Positions 1-11,188 of a stretch of DNA of 64,000 bases are shown piece by piece. Origin of the DNA: Conchocele bisecta (taxonomy: Eukaryota; Mollusca; Bivalvia; Lucinida; Thyasiridae); contig CM055266.1 of the NCBI GenBank assembly GCA_029237695.1, forward strand, positions 114,717,370 to 114,781,369, in the 5' to 3' direction. The position numbers were made by a program, and so were the translations under genes. The notes beneath the pieces are model-generated. The model saw nothing but the letters and a program-made list of their open reading frames with translations, made no database searches and was not told the DNA's origin. Positions within the stretch are counted from its first letter, which is position 1; every line of letters starts with the position of its first letter.

Positions 1-119
1 TTATTTGAGAATGGGTTACAGTATAGCACCATAGCAGGCTCCAGGGCGATGTTGTTCAGTTGACAACATAGCCGTGGGGCAACACCCGTACATCATATTG
101 TCAAAAAAATATAGGTCAA

Positions 120-1675
120 ATTTTTTTCCATATAACAGGAAACTGGATCATTTGACCTTGGGCTCCTGGGCAGCATGGGTAGGGTATACAATGTAAATAT
201 GGATGGTGATCAATCATTATGAAGTTTCAAGTTCATATTGCAAGCGATGACAGAGATATAGCAATTTGAAACAAGAGGGCCATGATGGCCCTAACTCGCT
301 CACCTGACTCCATGAACACCAGAGGAGAATGTGACATTGAGTTCATGTGTTTTAAAAAAATGGTGCTATTTTTAGACGGCGGCCATCTTGGATTAGCGAC
401 GACCTCCGTTTTAACAACTGAAAAGGCTTCACCCATGGACCATAACTGTGAAGTTTGGCCACCATTGGCCAAGCGGTTCGTGTGAAGAAGAATTTTGAAA
501 TCTCTAATAAAAGAACGACCTTTTGACCTTTCGGCGGCCATCTTGGATGACATGACAACTTTGAAAGAGCATTGTACATCGATCATTCTAACCAAGTTTC
601 GTCAAAATCCGGCTAGCGGTTCATGAGAAGAAGATTTTTTAGGAATTTATGCTATTTTTAGATGGCGGCCATCTTGGATTAGCGATGACCTCCATTTTAA
701 AAAATCTGAAAAGGCTTCACCCATGGACTATAACTGTGAAGTTTGGCTATCATGGGCCAAGCGGTTCATGTGAAGAAGAATTTTGAAATCTATAATAAAA
801 GAAGGACCTTTTGACCTTTTGGCAGCCATCTTGGATGACAATGCACCAGAGTGATCGCCTCGTTGATACCTTCGATTTGATATATAACATGACCATATTC
901 GGTCAAAGATAAAATTTGACCCCAATTTGACCCCACCGGCCACACCCATTTTTGACCCTGGGGTCACCATTTTAACAACTTTGAAAGAGCATTGTACATC
1001 GATCATTCCTACCAAGTTTTGTCGAAATCTGGTCGGCGGTTCTTGAGAAGAAGATTTTTGAAGAATTTGTGCTATTTTTAGACGGCGGCCATCTTGGATT
1101 ACGTAATGACGTCATTTTAACAATTTTGTAATCCCCCTACCTAAGGACCATGACCATGAAGTTTAGTGACTATAGGCCCATTGGTTACCGAGGAGAAGAC
1201 GTTTGATAATGTTCACGGACGGACGGACGGACGACGGACACATTGCGGTAACAATAGCTCACATGAGCCTCGCTCAGGTGAGCTAAAAACTTAAACGTAA
1301 GCTTTAACAAACAAAATTCTAAGTCATTTGACCTAGGCAGCATGGTAAGGGTATACAATGAAAATATGGATGGTGATCAATGTGTATATGAAGTTTCAAG
1401 TTGATATCGCAAGCGGTCACAGAGATATAGCAATTTGAAAAACTTTAACGAAAAACATTAACAAAAAGTTTAAAGTCATATGACCTTGATCTTGGACCCC
1501 TGGGCAGCATGGTTAGGGTATACAATGATAATATGGATGGTGACCAATGTGTATATGAAGTTTCAAGTTGATATCACAAACAGTCACAGAGATATAGCAA
1601 TTTGAAAAACTCGGACGGCGGACGGCAGACACCGGACAAAGCGATAACTATATGCTCCCCCCGAATTTTTTTTTC
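120..1675. repeat. E-type tandem array, split by a nested A-type element
   Basis: About 150-bp units recur: a TGACCTTG block, GGGCAGCATGG, a GTATACAATG block, GAAGTTTCAAGTT, then CAGAGATATAGCAATTTGAA. One unit lies before and two after the nested element at 270-1285. The right end runs into GGACGG-rich sequence and a C-rich end near 1660. The module order matches that of the C-type arrays near 10.5 and 35.7 kb, so these families probably share ancestry. Noncoding. Confidence 0.7.
270..1285. repeat. A-type hairpin-bounded repeat element, copy 1
   Basis: Starts with the palindrome GGGCCATGATGGCCC after CAAGA and ends with a hairpin formed by AGCTCACATGAGC and GCTCAGGTGAGCT. The interior repeats GGCGGCCATCTTGGAT and GGTTCATGAGAAGAAGA modules. 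It sits in an A-rich stretch of the E array without an obvious target duplication, which would suit a Helitron-like or pearl-like mode of insertion (inference). The interior open frames are repeat translations, not genes. Confidence 0.8.
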
Positions 1676-1689
1676 GGTAAACATAAAAA

Positions 1690-2110
1690 TATATTCAGCC
1701 CTGACATTAGAATAACCTGACCTGGTGCCAGGTCCATACCACACCAAAGTCACTTGGCCCCTTCCCCTAAAATAGGATTACGAATAATCGTAAAACTCAT
1801 GTCAGGGGTTTTACCAGATTCAACTGTCACATACAAAATGCCAAAGATGTATGTGAGGGGCAAACCAGGTCTCCAGTCGGAATTCCGGTAAGGATGAAAA
1901 GTGAAAGAGTTTAACGTCCCACCAACGGCTAAGGTCATATAGAGACGGGGCCACAATTTAAAGTCTCATCGGACAGACGAGCGGGATGGAAATACTATGA
2001 AAGTATTTTTTAATGTCCAAGGTGAGGTTTGAACCCACAACCTCTGGATTGGAAGTCAGGTGTTCTAACCCCTCGACCACAACCCATCCCTGCCAGTAAG
2101 GATGAACCCT
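1690..2110 (-). repeat. tRNA-type SINE and 3'-domain, minus strand
   Basis: On the minus strand 2110-2000 reads as a tRNA-like head: a GGTCGAGGGGTTAGAAC A-box region and GGGTTCAAACC B box. It is followed near 1945-1920 by TGACCTTAGC and GACGTTAAAC, a block that also ends the plus-strand SINE at 2437-2625 and recurs at 7680-7715. This pattern fits the conserved 3' domains known from mollusc SINEs. The part 1690-1900 resembles the body of the 467-bp SINEs at 19656 and 21008. Confidence 0.65.
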
Positions 2111-2436
2111 GATCATTTCATTATCCATCGCATGCTCCCACCTGCCACCCACCAGCGGGGGTTGGAAGGTCGTGGATTTGTCAAAATATGATAGCAGAGC
2201 ATTAGAGGAATGCATACATGAAATATTAAGAATTTTCAATGAAGGAAATAGAAGTTATACATATTTCTCTGATATTAAATTGCGGTGGGGTATAAAATGT
2301 GTTCCGGCCCGCCGGCCCTAATGACTCAAAATTTAGGTGGGCTTTTTATAAGTGGTTACAATGGTGTATGCAGAGTTCCAGATAAACTTTGTAACAGTAC
2401 TGCCCTCCCGGATTTCAAATTCAGTTCATATTTATT

Positions 2437-2625
2437 GGGATGCAGCTGAGGGGTTAGAACACATGCCTTCCAATCTGGAGGTTGTGGGTTCAAACCTCGC
2501 CTTGGGCATCAAAAATACTTTCATAGTATTTCCATCGCACTAGTTTGTCGGATGATACTTTAAACTGTGGTCCCATCTCTATATGACCTTAGCTGTTGGT
2601 GGGATGTTAAACCCTTTCATTTTTC
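2437..2625 (+). repeat. tRNA-derived SINE, plus strand
   Basis: A tRNA-like head (GAGGGGTTAGAACAC, then GGTTGTGGGTTCAAACC as B box) is followed by a tail with ATGACCTTAGCTGTTGGTGGG and GTTAAACCC. It is the same family as the minus-strand copy just upstream, so two copies lie head to head within 700 bp. Confidence 0.7.
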
Positions 2626-3387
2626 GTATTTTATTTTGCTGATTTATTAATTTATTATCACATTAAATAAGAAAATTTACTGATAAGGCTATGCTTTCTT
2701 ATGAAATCACCCAACAAGGTTCATAAATATCATAGTAAATCAACACACATGTTAGATTGTATTGATTGCATAAGTACAGCATCCTCCAATGAAGCAAGAG
2801 CTCGAGTTAAGGTACGTAATTTGGAGGTAAATTTCACCCCAAGTTTGTCAAATTATGCACCTTAACTGGAGCTCTGGATGAAGCTGTACTGGGATTCTAA
2901 CATGTTTTCTGTAGCAGGTTCATTTACATATTAATTACACTAGTGTTTTATGATTTTTAATACATAGAGGATTTCAAACGAGTTTCCATTTGTTACGAGA
3001 GTTATGAAACGAGTGGGTCGATGCATAAAATTGCTGATTAGTTTCATAAATATCATATCAAATTTAAACTTGTTTGAGATTCTGTTTATCACATGCTGTT
3101 AATCATCCAAAGAGCAGAAAACTTGGAGATACCCACTATGTTTCAGTGAGCAGACGGCATTGACTATTTTCGCATCTAGTTGAAAATCACCACCGAGAAA
3201 AATAGTTTTAATACTAGTAATAAAGCTATTATAAATATACCATATAATAGGTTCCACTTCTTTATAAACATTCATACACTGGTCAAATTAATTAAAAGAG
3301 CATGCACGAATGTGTATTTAAAATATGTATATAAAATATGTATTTATAAAGAACTAGGATTCATGGTGGAAAACAGCAGTAACTAGA
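2626..3387. other. AT-rich DNA without genes; one palindromic MITE
   Basis: No coding sequence was recognised. At about 2776-2893 two arms (TACAGCATCCTCC, AGCTCGAGTTAAGGT and their inverted partners ACCTTAACTGGAGCTC, GAAGCTGTA) form a palindrome of roughly 118 bp, probably a small MITE. A short piece near 3096-3165 ends in GAGCAGACGGC, which is the terminus of the hairpin MITE family seen at 5.2, 26.6 and 33.6 kb. Confidence 0.55.
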
Positions 3388-4662
3388 TTGGTCAGTAAGC
3401 GAGGCTTACGAAATACCCCCCGCGTGGGCCCAGGTACCCCTAAAATATGTAAAAATTTCCAAGTGTGTGGGCTTGTGACCTTGACTCTGGGCTTAGCGGG
3501 AGCGGCATGAATGTGAATTTGTCACAGGGTTGTACAGGTCCATTGGAGCAATGCGTGTGTGAAATGTGAAGCAGATCCGAGCAAGGAAATAGAAGTTATA
3601 ACCAATTTCTCTTTTTGTAAAGAGACTAAGTATGTGACCTTGACCTCGACATCAGCGGGAATTTGTCATAGCATGATAGTAGAGCCTTAGAGGAATGCAT
3701 GCATGAAATATTAAGAATTTTCGATGAAAGAAATAGAAGTTATAACATATTTCTCTGATGTTAAGTTTTGTAAAGAGACCAAGTATTTGACCTTGACCTT
3801 GGGATCAGCGGGGGTCGGACAGTCGTGGATTTGGCACAGCATGGTAGTAGAGCCTTACGGGAATGCATGTGTGAAATATTAAGCATTTGATATGAATGAA
3901 ATAGAAGTTATAGCAATATTTCTCTGATGTTAAGTTTTGTAAAGAGACTAAGTATTTGACCTTGACCTTGGGATAAGCGGGGGTTGGACGGTCGCGGATT
4001 TTGCACAGCATGGTAGTAGAGCCTTACAGGAATGCATGTGTGAAATATTAAGCATTTTAGATGAAGGAAATAGAAGTTATAACAAAATTTCTCCGATATT
4101 AAGTTTTGTAAAGAGACTTAAATATTTGACCTTCACCTTGGGACCAGCGGGCGTTGGACGGTCGTGGATTTGGTACAGCATGGTAGTAGAGCCTTACAGG
4201 AATGCATATGAGAAATATTAAGCATTTTAGATGAAGGAAATCGAAGTTATAACAATATTTCTCTGATGTTAAGTTTTGTAAAGAGACTAAGTATTTGACC
4301 TTCACCTTGGGATCAGCGGGGGTTGGACGGTATTTGGCATGTGTGAAATATTAAGCATTAAAGATGAAGGAAATAGAAGTTATAACAATATTTCTCTGAT
4401 GTTAAGTTTTGTAAAGAGACTATGTATTTGACCTTCACCTTGGGATCAGTGGGGGTTGGACGGTCGTGGATTTGGCACAGCATGGTAGTAGAGCCTTACA
4501 GGAATGCATGTGTGAAATATTAAGCATTTTAGATGAAGGAAATAGAAGTTATAACAATATTTCTCTGATGTTAAGTTTACGGACGCACGGACGCACACAC
4601 GGACAACCTGACTCCAGTATACCCCCCACCCCACAACTCGTTGCGGGGGGTATAACTAGTCA
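3388..4662. repeat. B-type hairpin-bounded tandem array, copy 1
   Basis: Begins with ACTAGATTGGTCA and the hairpin GTAAGCGAGGCTTAC, ends with the hairpin CCCCCCACC...GTTGCGGGGGG plus TATAACTAGT. Between them, seven or more units of about 160 bp contain TTTGACCTTGACCTTGGGAT, GGTCGTGGATTTGGCACAGC, ATGCATGTGTGAAATATTAAG and ATTTCTCTGATGTTAAG. The last part is GGACGCACGGAC-type sequence. Open frames here are repeat translations. Confidence 0.85.
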
Positions 4663-5227
4663 GCAATATGTGCAACAAAAGATTAAATAACAACTTACAA
4701 AACGTGATAGTGGGTATTTGCATGAAAACAGTAAATTGCGAAAGAATGAGAAACGGTAAAACATAACCTGTGGTGTTTAAATTTCAAATTTAAGTGGTTA
4801 AACTTGGCAAAACTGTTCACATTAATCATGTGTATGTCCACCATGGCTGTTCACACACTCCAGACATCGGCGGGGCATACTCAGAATCAGTAAGTAATTT
4901 GACCTTGGACATGAAGGCCGCACGAGTATGGTATAGAATGAAAATACGGATGATGATAAGGAAGTATATGGAGTTTGAGGTCAATCCGACTTACCATTAC
5001 AGAGATAATGGGTGCCCAAAAGCTTAACGCGGACGGGCGAACGGCCAGAAGGAATTACGAAAACTATATACCCCTCAACATACTTTGTGTGCAGACTGCA
5101 GAGGGTATAATTAGGGTGACTCGGATGCGGCCAGCCAATCAAATTTGTTCCAGGTGTTATACACATGATATGTCATATCACATTTATGAAACGGGTTACA
5201 GCATGGCATAACTAGGTTTTCATGTGA

Positions 5228-5345
5228 TAAACTGGCCGTCTATTTTTGGTTTTGCTTTCTTTCTCAATAAAAACATGGTTTGACAACACTTTAGAATCAT
5301 TTCCATTGGAATGATTCTAAAGGGCTGTCAAAACATGGTTTTGAT
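5228..5345. repeat. Long-hairpin MITE
   Basis: A near-perfect palindrome centred on AGAATCATTTCCATTGG. Arms contain AAAACATGGTTTGACA on one side and TGTCAAAACATGGTTTT on the other. The same structure, with diverged centres, occurs near 18.96-19.11, 26.56-26.70 and 33.54-33.67 kb. The intact members begin and end with GTCGTCTGCT-type sequence. Between 4663 and 5227 only an E-like repeat fragment is seen. Confidence 0.7.
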
Positions 5346-5355
5346 GAGAAAAATG

Positions 5356-7375
5356 AACAAGAGGGCCATGATGGCCCTAATTCGCTCACCTGACTCCATG
5401 AACACCAGAGGAGAATGTGACATTGAGTTCATGTGTTTTGAAAAAATTGTGCTATTTTTAGATGGCGGTCATCTTGGATTAAGCGATGACTCTCATTTTA
5501 CAAAATCTGAAAATGCTTCACGGCCATGTGGTTCCTGAGAAAAAGACGTTAAAAATCTTGAATAAATGGACCTTTTGGTGGCCATCATGGATGACATAAT
5601 CAACCGATTCCGACAAATATTGCACCAGAGTGATCGCCTCATTGATACCTTCAATTTGATATATGACATGACCATATTCAGTCAAAAATAAAATTTGACA
5701 CCACGGGCCACGCCCATTTTTGACCCCGGGGTCACCATTTTAACAACTTTCAAAGAGCAATGTACATCGATCATTCCTACCAAGTTTCGTCGAAATCCGG
5801 CTAGCGGTTCATGAGAAGAAGATCTTTTAAGAATTTATGCTATTTTTAGACGGCGGCCATCTTGGATTAGCGATGACCTCCATTTTAACAAATCTGAAAA
5901 GGCTTCACCCATGGACCATAACTTTTAAGTTTGGCTACCATGGGCCAAGCGGTTCATGTGAAGAAGAATTTTGAAATCTCTAATAAAAGAACGACCTTTT
6001 GACATTTCGGCGGCCATCTTGGATGACATAACAATCCGATTTGGACAAAAAAATGTATCAAAGTGATCGCCTCATTGATACCTTTTATTTGATATATAAC
6101 ATGACCATATTCGGTCAAAAATAAAATTTGACCCCATGGGCCACGCCCATTTACGACCCCGGGGTCACCATTTTAACAACTTTGAAAGAGCATTGTACAT
6201 CGATCATTCCTACCAAGTTTCGTCGAAATCTGGCTAGCGGTTCATGAGAAGAAGATTTTTTAAGAATTTATGCTATTTTCAGATGGCGGCCATCTTGGAT
6301 TAGCGATGACCTCCATTTTAACAAATCTGAAAAGGCTTCACACATGGACCATAACTTTTAAGTTTGGCTACCATGGGCCAAGCGGTTCATGTGAAGAAGA
6401 ATTTTGAAATCTCTAATAAAAGAACGACCTTTTGACCTTTCGGCGGCCATCTTGGATGACATAACAATCCGATTTCGACAAAAAATGCACCAGAGTGATC
6501 GCCTCATTGATACCTTCAATTTGATATATGAAATGACCATATTCAGTCAAAAATAAAATTTGACCCCAATTTGACCCCACGGGCCACGTCCATTTTTGAC
6601 CCCGGGTCACCATTTTAACAACTTTGAAAGAGCAATGTACATCGATCATTCCTACCAAGTTTCGTCGAAATCCAGCAAGCGGTTCATGAGAAGAAGATTT
6701 TTTAAGAATTTATGCTATTTTTAGACGGCGGCCATCTTGGATTAGCGATGACATCCATTTTAACAAATCTGAAAAGGCTTCACCCATGGACCATAACTTT
6801 TAAGTTTGGCTACTATGGGCCAACGGTTCATGTGAAGAAGAATTTTGAAATCTCTAATAAAAGAACGACCTTTTGACCTTTCGGCGGCCATCTTGGATGA
6901 CATAACAATCCGATTTCGACAAAAAATGCACCAGAGTGATCGCCTCATTGATACCTTCAATTTGATATATGAAATGACCATATTCAGTCAAAAATAAAAT
7001 TTGACCCCAATTTGACCACGGGCCACGCCATTTTTCTTTTTTCACCCCAGGGTCACCATTTTAACAACTTTGTTTAAAGAGCAATGTACATCGATCATTC
7101 CTACCAAGTTTTGTCGAAATCCGGTTGGCGGTTCTTGAGAAGAAAATTTTTTAAGAATTTGTGCTATTTTTAGACGGCGGCCATCTTGGATTACGTAATG
7201 ACGTCATTTGAACAATTTTGTAATCCCCCTACATAAGGACCATGACCATGAAGTTTGGTGACTATAGACCCAATGGTTACCGAGGAGAAGACGTTTGAAA
7301 ATGTTCACGGACGACGACGGACGACGGACACATTGCGGTAACAATAGCTCACATGAGCTTCGCTCAGGTGAGCTA
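5356..7375. repeat. A-type hairpin-bounded repeat element, copy 2 (longest)
   Basis: Same ends as copy 1. The interior has units of roughly 435-440 bp, each with two GGCGGCCATCTTGGAT sites, a CACGGGCCACGCCCATTTTT block and a CGATCATTCCTACCAAGTTT block. The marker CGGCGGCCAT recurs at about 5851, 6281 and 6725. It ends with AATAGCTCACATGAGCTTCGC. Noncoding. Confidence 0.85.
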
Positions 7376-7478
7376 AAAATAAACAGCAGACGACAAATTT
7401 TAATTCGGCATTGTAAGAGTTAATTCACTGCTAAAACAAATTTATACAACAAACTGCTCATAATGACGGCGGTGTTAC

Positions 7479-7651
7479 CTGCACAAAGATGATGGCGAGG
7501 CTCATGAAGCATTTGATGGCCTCCTGCAGGACAACGGCAGTCGTGGTGATGAACAGGTCGCCCGTCCGTGTGCGCACGTATCGCATGGACAGGATAAACA
7601 CGGCATTCTGGGTGGTCAGCAACACCAGGCTAACATACTTCAACAGTTTTC
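7479..7651 (-). CDS. Internal exon of an SLC35A-type nucleotide-sugar transporter
   Basis: The minus strand reads GKLLKYVSLVLLTTQNAV and on through MRYVRTR and TAVVLQEAIKCFMSL to FVQ. This matches the first conserved region of SLC35A transporters (Golgi UDP-sugar or CMP-sialic acid carriers), which covers the first transmembrane helix and the start of the second. The exon is bounded by an acceptor (CTCCAG before GAAAACTG at 7651) and a donor (CAG followed by GTAACA at 7479). It is 173 nt with no stop. Flanking exons were not found in the window, so the gene must have long introns filled with repeats, or this is a stranded fragment. The paralogue (A1, A2 or A3) cannot be decided from one exon. 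Confidence 0.7.
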
Positions 7652-7659
7652 CTGGAGAA

Positions 7660-8600
7660 AAGTTTGTTTGTTTGTTGTTGGTGTTTAACGGTCTATCAAC
7701 AGCTAAGGTCATTTAAAGCCAGGTCAACGTGTTTCCGCATGTAACCTGCTGCATTGGGGAGAAATCCCAAAATCAGCACAGACTATTTACATCAAAATAA
7801 ATATATATTCAGTCCAATAATTAGAATAAACTTACCTGGTGCCAGGCCCATTCCACTAAAGGTAATAGGATTTGTATAATCATATTACTCATATAAGGGG
7901 TATAACCAGATTCAACTCTCACATAAAAGAGTATGGCTGGTGGCTGAGAAATGGGTTCATAGGATATTAATGGTCAGATGGTGCATTATACATGGCTGTG
8001 ACTGGAGAAATGGGACTTATGGGTTTTGCAACCAGTGTAGATCCAGATCAGCCTGTGCATTGACACAGTCTGATCAGGATCTGCACTGTTCGCCATTCCA
8101 TTATTTAAACAGCCTGATGCTCTTAACAAGCAATATAGATCACTATCAGGCTATACGAGTGTGCTATTTGATTAGGAGCTACGCTGGTTACAAAACACAT
8201 AAGCCCCATTTCTCCAGTCACAATCACAATACTGGGAGCCATTTCACTAAACTTCGTACGACTAAAATGTTCATATGTTTAAATTTAGGATCGTCTGGAA
8301 ATTTCAATTGATAGATTCACATTTATTTAGCATAGGCTGCTCAATAAATGTAAATCCACTAATTGTTTACAAGAAAACACTGTTAATGTGAAATTTACAG
8401 ACTATATTTTAGTCGCACGAAGTTTAATGAAATGGGCCCCAGTTGATTCAACAAGGCGAGATGATTATTATGAAATAATGCATGTATGATTGTGACCATC
8501 CACTAAACAACAAGTGATTGTAGTGAACCAAGAATGTTCAGCAGTAGGAACCAATGCATTATTTCACGATAATCATGTTCTGACACTTTTATATAAACAA
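7660..8600. repeat. SINE 3'-domain fragment and palindromic MITE
   Basis: 7680-7930 carries, on the minus strand, the TGACCTTAGCTGTTGATAG block and the CTGGTGCCAGGC body shared with the 467-bp SINEs. At about 7990-8227 inverted arms (TGACTGGAGAAATGGG and CCCATTTCTCCAGTCA) bound a roughly 235-bp palindromic element. The rest to 8600 is AT-rich with nothing recognisable. Confidence 0.55.
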
Positions 8601-8794
8601 AACGAACTAGATTGGTCAGTAAGCAAGGCTTACAGAATACCCCCGCCCCCCACCCCCCCCCCACCCCCCACCCCCATGGGCCCAGGTACCCCTAAATATA
8701 TAAAATCAGATGGCCGCGGCCTGCATGTCGCGCCTTGGGGTGAGGCATGGACACTAAAAAAAAAGAGATATAGTAGACGGAAAAACTTTAACCA
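8601..8794. repeat. Truncated B-type start fused to E/C-type sequence
   Basis: ACTAGATTGGTCA with the GTAAGC...GCTTAC hairpin starts a B-type element, but after a C-rich tract (8640-8675) and AGGTACCCC the sequence leaves the B pattern and ends in GGAAAAACTTTAACC, the inter-unit linker of C-type arrays. Confidence 0.6.
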
Positions 8795-10443
8795 AACAAG
8801 AGGGCCATGATGGCCCTAATTCACTCACCTGACTCCATGAACACCAGAGGAGAATGTGACATTGAGTTCATGTGTTTTAACAAAATTAACAAAAATTGTG
8901 CTATTTTTAGATGGCTGTCATCTTGGATTAAGCGATGACTCTCATTTTACCAAATCTGAAAATGCTTCACACAAGGATCTTAACTTCCTATGAAGTTTGG
9001 CCAGCATCGGCCATGTGGTTCCTGAGAAAAAGACGTTCAAAATCTTGAATAAATGGACCTTTTGGTGGCCATCATGGTTGACATAATCATCCGATTCCGA
9101 CAAATATTGCACCAGAGCAATTGCCTCATCGATACCTTCAATTTGATATATGATATGAGAATATTCGATAAAAAATAAAATTTGACCCCAATTTGATCCC
9201 ACAGGCCACGCCCATTTTTGACCCCGGGGTCACCATTTTCACAACTTTGAAAGAGCATTGTAAATCGATCATTCCTACCAAGTTTAGTTGAAATCCGGCT
9301 AGTGGTTCATGAGAAGAAGATTTTTTAAGAATTTATGCTATTTTTAGACGGTGGCCATCTTGGATTAGCGATGACCTCCATTTTAACAAATCTGAAAAGG
9401 CTTCACCCATGGACCATAACTTTTAAGTTTGGCTACCATGGGCCAAGAGGTTCATGTGAAGAACAATTTTGAAATCTCTAATAAAAGAACGACCTTTTGA
9501 CATTTTGGCGGCCATCTTGGATGACATAACAATCCAATATCGACAAAAAATGTACCAGAGTGATCGCCTCATTGATACCTTCGATTTTATATATAACATG
9601 ACCATATTCGGTCAAAAATAAAATTTGACCACAATTTGACCCCACGGGCCACGCCCATTTTTGACCCAGGCGTCATCATTTTAACAAATTTGAAAGAGCA
9701 TTGTACATCGATCATTCCTACCAAGTTTCGTCGAATTCCGGCTGGCGGTTCATGAGAAGAAGATTTTTGAAGAATTTATGCTATTTTTAGATGGCGGCCA
9801 TCTTGGATTAGCAATGACCTCCATGTTAACAAATCTGAAAAGGCTTCACCCATGGACCATAACTTTTAAGTTTTGCTACCATGGGCCAAGCGGTTCATGT
9901 GAAGAAGAATTTTGAAATCTCTAATAAAATAACGACCTTTTGACCTTTTGACCTTTTGACGGCCATCTTGGATGACATAACCATCCGATTTCGACAAAAA
10001 ATGCACCAGAGTGATCGCCTCGGTGATACCTTCATTTTGATATATGACATGACCATATTCGGTCAAAAATAAAATTTGACCCCAATTTGACCCCACGGGC
10101 CACGCCCATTTTTGACCCCGGGGTCACCATTTTAACAACTTTGAAAGAGCAATGTACATGGATCATTCCTACCAAGTTTTGTCGAAATCCGGTTGGCAGT
10201 TCTTGAGAAGAAGATTTTTTAAGAATTTGTGCTATTTTTAGACGGCGGCCATCTTGGATTACGTAATGACGTCATTTTAACAATTTTGTAATCCCCCTAC
10301 CTAAGAACCATGACCATGAAATTTGGCGACTATAGGCCCAATGGTTACCGAGGAGAAGACGTTTGAAAATGTTCACAGACGACGGACGACGACGGACACA
10401 TTGCGGTAACAATAGCTCACATTAGCTTCGCTCAGGTGAGCTA
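8795..10443. repeat. A-type hairpin-bounded repeat element, copy 3
   Basis: Complete ends: GGGCCATGATGGCCC at the start and AGCTCACATTAGCTTCGCTC then AGGTGAGCT at the end. It is inserted within AAAACTTTAACC linker sequence, which continues on both sides, so the insertion split a C-type array. Interior modules are as in copy 2. Confidence 0.85.
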
Positions 10444-11187
10444 AAAACTTTAACCGGACACACGTACATGTACGTATATACGTATGTATGTACGTACGGA
10501 CAGACGTACGCCAAAGTGCCGACTATATCGCGCTTTCCGCAAGCGGGCGCGACAAAAACTTTAACCAAAAACTTTAACCAAAAATTTCAAAGTGATTAGA
10601 CCTTGACATTGGGCACAGGGGCCGCACGGGAGGGGTAGAATGAAAATATAGATGATGATAAACACCCATGTGAAGTTTCAAGGTAATGGGCAAAGCAGGT
10701 GCAGAGATATAGTATAAGGAAAAACTTTAACCAAAAACTTTAACCAAAAACTTCAAAGTAATTTGACCTTGGCATTGGGCACAGGGGCCGCACAGGTGGG
10801 GGGTAGAATGAAAATATGGATGATGATAAACAGGCATGTGAAGGTTCAAGGTAATGGGCAAACAAGGTGCATAGATATAGTACATACTTCAAAGTAATTT
10901 GACCTTGACATTGGGCACAGGGGCCGCACGGGTGGGGGGTAGAATGAAAATATGGATGTGATAAACACCCATGTGAAGTTTCAAGGTAATGGGCGAAGCA
11001 GTTGCAGAGATATAGTATAAGGAAAAACTTTAACCAAAAAACTTTAACCAAAAACTTCAAAGTAATTTGACCTTGACATTGGGCACAGGGGCCGCACGGG
11101 AGGGGGGTAGAATGAAAATATAGATGATGATAAACACCCATGTAAAGTTTCAAGGTAATGGGCAAAGGAGTTGCAGAGATATAGTAT
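10444..11187. repeat. C-type tandem array
   Basis: About 155-bp units: TTTGACCTTGACATTGGGCA, CAGGGGCCGCACGGG, GTAGAATGAAAATATGGATG, GTGAAGTTTCAAGGTAATGG, GCAGAGATATAGTATAAGG, and AAAACTTTAACC linkers. A typical C-type end (GCCGACTATATCGCGC, then TTTCCGCAAGCGGGCGCG, a hairpin) lies at about 10520-10552 beside the start of these units, and again at 13731-13772 and 36330-36366. Confidence 0.8.
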
Positions 11188-11188
11188 A

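Noticed and set aside
6358..6981. Minus-strand open frames such as MVISYIKLKVSMRRSLWC repeated in all A-type elements
   Set aside because: They are identical translations of the tandem repeat in one frame, appear wherever the repeat does and are broken by its indels; no sign of protein-level conservation.
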